Assembly: GCA_965153355.1 (NCBI GenBank)
Contig: OZ231127.1
Location: forward strand, 23,622,001 to 23,686,000
Length of the DNA: 64,000 nt
Origin: Flaccisagitta enflata
Taxonomy: Eukaryota > Chaetognatha > Sagittoidea > Aphragmophora
Direction: 5' to 3'
The number at the start of each line of letters is the position of its first letter. The first letter of the stretch is position 1. Shown in pieces: positions 43,420 to 64,000 of the stretch. Below the pieces are notes generated by a model. That model made no database searches. It was given only the letters and a program-made list of their open reading frames with translations, and was not told the DNA's origin. The position numbers were made by a program, and so were the translations under genes.

Positions 43420-44489
43420 TTGCAGTGGCACGCTGCCATTCGGAAGGACATGATCCTAGCAGTTGACAAGGGTCTTAAATAGGATCATTTTCAAAATATG
43501 CTCACGTAAATCGCTCCCATGTATTTCATGGTACAACACATTTTCATTTGTCAACCAGTTGGGTTTTTTTTCACCCTAGGGTTTGTCATAACCAGTTAAT
43601 GACTCCATTTCACCATTTGTCTCATTCAATTCTTATCTTTCCCCTTTTACATGCTAATTTATTTCTAACTGATCCCCTGGGCTGACCTTTGCACCTTTGC
43701 CTCTGCAGTCTCTTAAATACGGCGAACCCATCGTGACAGAATGTCATATCTTTTGCCCTTTTATTGCACGTCGATACAGCTCACTATTTATTACTCTGAT
43801 AGATTAAACCTTAATCTAACAACAAAAAAAAGGTATCACCTCCCACATTGTTGTGTCTCAATTGTGGATATCCCTGAACGTCCATATCTTAGCTATCTAA
43901 TTCAATACTTGTCAATTTTTCCATTGTCAATAAACTGGTTTGTTCCTGTCTAATTTTTGCGGATCGATATAACGTAGGAGTAGTAAACTCCAATAACTAG
44001 GTCATGACGCAAATGGGAGCTTCACATACAGTGGCAAGTTGGGAAATTCCTCTTATCCCACCAACACAATAAAGAATGGCTGTTTCATTGCCAAAAATCA
44101 AAAATCTTAATTAGCCTTTTACAACCTTTCTTTTATGATGTCCTAAGAGAAATCATTGGGCTGGTAACTGGTGTTCCTTAGTAAAGAAATCATTTATACT
44201 TATTTTTCCTCTGTATTTTCTCAGTGGGAGAAGGGGGAACTCCCAACTTATGCCATTTGCAGCGCCAGAGTGACGCAGCCAAGAAAGGGTGATTTTTTAA
44301 AGCTTTTATGATCTATTATACTCCGTTGATCATTCAAGAAGTTACAATATTATTAAAATCAGTCAATTCCAATATGAGTAATAAGACAATCTATCTGTTG
44401 GCGTCATGCACTAACTCACCTACATACAACAGAGATTAGTCTATACGAGAAGATTCGTTTGCCTAAGCATTCCGTTGTACTCGAGATAA

Positions 44490-44612
44490 AGACCAGATGC
44501 ATGGCCAGAACCAGGCGCTTCCGGTTGGGAAGAGCCAGTTTAACTGATCAAAGGAAGGTTGGACGGATGGACGGATTGACGGACGGACACAGACGGACAG
44601 CCAGATGGTCAT
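44490..44612 (+). mobile_element. HINE-like element, degenerate copy 9
   Basis: GACCAGATGCATGGCCAGAA then a GGACGGATGGACGG core; the two ends are diverged and no clear hairpin is left. It lies between the 3' ends of TCF and MGAT5. Confidence 0.4.
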
Positions 44613-44815
44613 ATATACCCAGAGACTAGACTTACGGACTAATGAAAATCAAGCTTATCATCAAATTGGAGTATTAGTAGGAATATAGTAACGCGAATTC
44701 ATTCATAATACTTAAAATTTGGTTATCAAAGGAACAAAAAAATTCCGGAACTACGAGGAAAATTCAGGTAACCGAGATCATGGCGACTGTTATCATAGTT
44801 ACGAATATGGTTTTG

Positions 44816-49796
<4,981 letters not shown>

Positions 49797-49827
49797 CGTA
49801 GTCGTCGTCGTCTTTGTTTTTTTTTTA

Positions 49828-49830
<3 letters not shown>

Positions 49831-49913
<83 letters not shown>
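49831..49913 (-). repeat. (CAA)n just upstream of MGAT5
   Basis: On the gene strand a CAA array ends about 35 bp before the ATG and probably lies in the 5' untranslated region. Confidence 0.9.
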
Positions 49914-49914
<1 letters not shown>

Positions 49915-50491
49915 GAGAGTTTTATGTGTTGTTTTTTTTAACCTTTTTTTGTCGTTCCTTGTTATCGTTGAAATTGAAATGATGTTACTATGATAATGTT
50001 TGCTATTTTGTGTTTTCAGCTGATGAGGCGAGTCCCATTGTTTCAGCGTGAGTAAATACATGAATATCAAATGTCCTATAAAACGTAGTTGTCTTTACAA
50101 ATGAATTGACGTATTGATTGTGTTTCGCAGCTTTTAGAAGCGATTTGTAAAACGCAGGAGAGGTTATCGTTTGATAGTCATTTTGCTTATCGAGAACATC
50201 TAAACATTTTTCTACTCCAAATGCGTTTTCCTACATGCGACCCTAGCTTATAACCAAATCAAATTCTGAGACTTTGAATTGTTTTGATTTGTTTCTTTCT
50301 TCATTTTCTCTATCTTTCCTTGGCTCTTTTACGCCTGTGGTACAGTATTTTCTATTTCCCCTTTTTCTGAATTCTGCAGTCTTAGTTGAGGGTCGCTTTT
50401 AAGGGAGTCAGGAGCTAGGAGGTAGATCTTGCTATGTCTTAGTGGCACTTCAAAATAGGTTTAAACCCTACAGAATATATATCGTTACAAA

Positions 50492-50730
<239 letters not shown>

Positions 50731-50882
50731 AAAAGAGATTAAGAGAAAGAAAAGAGACAGAAAACAGTGAGCGCAGAAACCGGTGATTTCAGTTGAAGCA
50801 ATGTCGCTTGAAATTTGGACATCATGCTGTGAATAGTAAGCAAAAAACAATTTGAGACACAACTACTGGAAGAAACAGTCAC

Positions 50883-62123
<11,241 letters not shown>

Positions 62124-62376
62124 CTGAAATCAGCCGGGGAACAGAGAGCACGCGGGTTTCAGCTTTTGTGTGTGTTCATACGTGCAGGCAGGTTTCAGCT
62201 TGTGTGTGTGTGTTCATATGTGCACGCGGGTCTCAGTTTGTGTGTGTGTTCATATGTGCACCGTGCACGTTGGTGTACATTTGGCTCGGTTGTTCCCGGA
62301 AATAAAACTGAATTTGACCAATATATTAAATCGAGCAACTGAAAACGACCCTTCACTTTCTGATTCCGCCCCTTTC

Positions 62377-62992
62377 TTTTTAATCGCTGGCAAAGCGACT
62401 ATATAAGAGGGTCTGTCCGTCCGTCCGTCGCTCTTTCATTCCGCTACCCTTTTTGGGCAGCGGCCCCAAAGGGCCGATGTCCTGTAGGACACAGGGGTTA
62501 ATTTCCATACATCCGTCCATCCGTCCATCCGTCCGTACGTCCATCCGTCCCCCAACCCAGAAAAAAACTTCTGAAACCTCAAATTCCCATTGAATAACAT
62601 GGGAAATTGATCAAATGCAAATTTCCCATTGAGTAACATGGAAAATTGACAAAAAAACTAAAAAATGCATATTTCCCATTGAATAACGTGACAAATTGAC
62701 TAGAAATCGAAAAAATGAAAAATACCCATTCAGTATCATGGAAAACTGCTCTAAGGCCTCAAATATGCCCTCTCAGGACATACGGAAATTCACCTCTGAG
62801 TCCTACAGGACATCGGCCCTTTAGGGCCGCTGCCCTGCTCTCACTCCACTTCCTCAGCTAATCACTCCAAGCAGGGCATCGGGTACCGCTGATCATGTGC
62901 GATCCTTGGATGACTTGTTCTAATATCCCTCTGCATTACTGCCCCTGCCCACCCACCAGTGACTACTTATTGGCCGTCTATCTGGCCTTGTT
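62377..62992 (-). mobile_element. HINE-like element, copy 17, with internal inverted repeat
   Basis: Starts TTTTTAATCGCTGGCAAAGC with hairpin AATCGCTGGCAAAGCGACT and GTCTGTCCGTCCGTCC. It ends GCCCCTGCCCACCCACCAGT, GACTACTTATTGGCC and GGCCTTGTT. The core holds an inverted repeat (62454-62837) around a CCCATTGAATAACATGGG minisatellite. Confidence 0.6.
62454..62837. repeat. Inverted repeat with about 50-bp arms
   Basis: GGGCAGCGGCCCCAAAGGGC and GATGTCCTGTAGGAC recur inverted as GTCCTACAGGACATCGGCCC and GGGCCGCTGCCC. The loop is a TTCCCATTGAATAACATGGG minisatellite, itself hairpin-forming. Confidence 0.75.
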
Positions 62993-63017
62993 AATTCCTA
63001 TTCTATTCTGTTTCTTC

Positions 63018-63357
63018 TTTGTAGTCGCGTACACGCGTACCTTGCTGTGTCGGTCCATCCGTTGGAAATATTTTTAGTCGCGTTTTACGCGACTCTACAA
63101 CCCACTTGGTCGGTCCGTCAGTCCATCGGTCCGTCGGTCCATCCGTCGGTCCGTCACACTTTACTTTTTTTTTGGTTTTTGCGATCTTCGGCCTCACTGC
63201 CACTGCCCAAATGATAAAGTGACCTTAAATACAGCCCATGCCCACCCGCACGCGACTGGGGTAGACGTGTATCCGGCCCTGTTGAATTGCGAGCGGTTTT
63301 CGCATAACAGCTCCTACCTAATCGTCCGCGACTGGATTGCAGTGTATCCGGCCTTGT
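63018..63357 (-). mobile_element. HINE-like element, copy 18a, split by copy 18b
   Basis: One end (TAGTCGCGTACACGCGTACC, TGTGTCGGTCCATCCG) at 63022-63070 and the other (GAGCGGTTTTCGCATAACAG, CCGCGACTGGATTGCAGTGT, GGCCTTGTT) at 63284-63357 flank a complete second element. Confidence 0.72.
63071..63283 (-). mobile_element. HINE-like element, copy 18b, inserted in copy 18a
   Basis: TTTTTAGTCGCGTTTTACGC, CCCACTTGGTCGGTCCG core, GGCCTCACTGCC, AGTGACCTTAAATACAGCCC, CCGCACGCGACTGGGGTAGA and GGCCCTGTT. Closely resembles copy 2. Confidence 0.78.
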
Positions 63358-63417
63358 TCCTTTTTTTTTTTTTTCGTTTTTGCCCTCTTTTTCGTCTCCA
63401 TTTTTCTCTACTTTTCC

Positions 63418-63565
63418 ATTTCTAGGTGCAACAAAGCACCTCTTTAGCAGGCTGTGTCCGTCGGTCGGTTGGTCGGTTGGTCGGTCGGTCTGTTGGTTGG
63501 TCTGTCGGTAACGCATTCGTTCAACGATCTACACGTCGCACCTTATTGGCCTACTTGGCCTTGTT
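63418..63565 (-). mobile_element. HINE-like short element, copy 19 (AGGTGC type)
   Basis: CTAGGTGCAACAAAGCACCT, GCAGGCTGTGTCCGTCGGTC core, AACGCATTCGTTCAACGATC, ACGTCGCACCTTATTGGCC and CTTGGCCTTGTT. Confidence 0.8.
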
Positions 63566-63625
63566 TCCTTTTCCCCTCCATTCTTTTTCTCACTTTTTTT
63601 CGCTTTTTGTTATATCTTTTTTGTC

Positions 63626-63747
63626 TTTTTAGGTGCGCCAACGCACCTCTATAACAGGCTGTTTCCGTCGGTTGTTGGTCGGTTGGTCGGTAACGCAAAC
63701 GTTTGATGATCCACACGGCGCACCTTATCGGCCTACTAGGCCTTATT
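63626..63747 (-). mobile_element. HINE-like short element, copy 20 (AGGTGC type)
   Basis: TTTTTAGGTGCGCCAACGCA, CTCTATAACAGGCTG, GTCGGTTGTTGGTCGG core, CACGGCGCACCTTATCGGCC and TAGGCCTTATT. Its AGGTGCGCC and GGCGCACCT arms match perfectly. Confidence 0.8.
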
Positions 63748-64000
63748 ACTTACGTTTTCTCTTTTTTCTTCTTCCTCCTTTTTTTTCTTTTTTTCTTCTT
63801 TATCGTTTCCCTTTTTATTATTATCATTATTCAGTATTTAGGCATAATGAATCGCAAGGTAAGAGACAGTAGGATGCCACAACACAAGACGGTATAGCCA
63901 TGGAAATGCTCACAAAGTCAATAGAACTCGTTTTTAGTGAGGTCCATAAACATGTTACACCAAAAGTTACGAAACTTCAAATCCGTAGTAAAACCAAAGT

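Overview
The window looks like nuclear DNA of an invertebrate animal. It has three metazoan genes with GT-AG introns, and most of the rest is microsatellite, minisatellite, foldback-type palindromes and short non-autonomous mobile elements. I cannot fix the phylum from sequence alone. I see no operon, CRISPR array, rRNA or convincing tRNA.

Layout. 1-27,489 holds no gene I can support. It carries simple repeats, several copies of a short interspersed family, and two very large inverted repeats (4,265-10,062 and 19,207-22,799) whose arms contain tandem arrays. 27,724-42,025 (+) is a complete 12-exon TCF/LEF gene, the DNA-binding effector of Wnt/beta-catenin signalling; the joined exons keep one open frame of 988 residues. 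44,816-49,796 (-) is a complete 6-exon MGAT5 gene, the Golgi GlcNAc-transferase V that starts the beta-1,6 branch of N-glycans; the joined frame is 906 residues with two long polyglutamine runs. 50,883-62,123 (-) is the 3' part (four exons, 208 codons) of BBS4, a TPR subunit of the BBSome that moves cargo in cilia; its 5' exons lie beyond the window. TCF and MGAT5 converge tail to tail. BBS4 and MGAT5 are head to tail on the minus strand, about 1.1 kb apart. The three proteins act in different pathways and nothing suggests shared regulation.

The most unusual content is non-coding. About twenty copies of a short element share one design: a fixed 5' end, a subterminal stem, a (CCGA)n-type core, a conserved CTTATAGAG-like box and a 3' hairpin followed by A residues. 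The subterminal stem differs between copies, but the 5' and 3' versions usually change together within a copy. A second, sequence-unrelated family has the same design with a different hairpin (GTCGAATTACGTAATTCGAC) and an internal dinucleotide microsatellite. The design resembles Helentron-associated interspersed elements (HINEs); that assignment is inference. Copies sit inside other copies, and one has grown to 1.85 kb by successive minisatellite expansions.

The repeats also touch the genes. Pure CAA arrays encode polyglutamine in MGAT5, CT microsatellites form the polypyrimidine tract of two splice acceptors, and the 3' splice site of the TCF exon that starts the HMG box is duplicated between GTT arrays.
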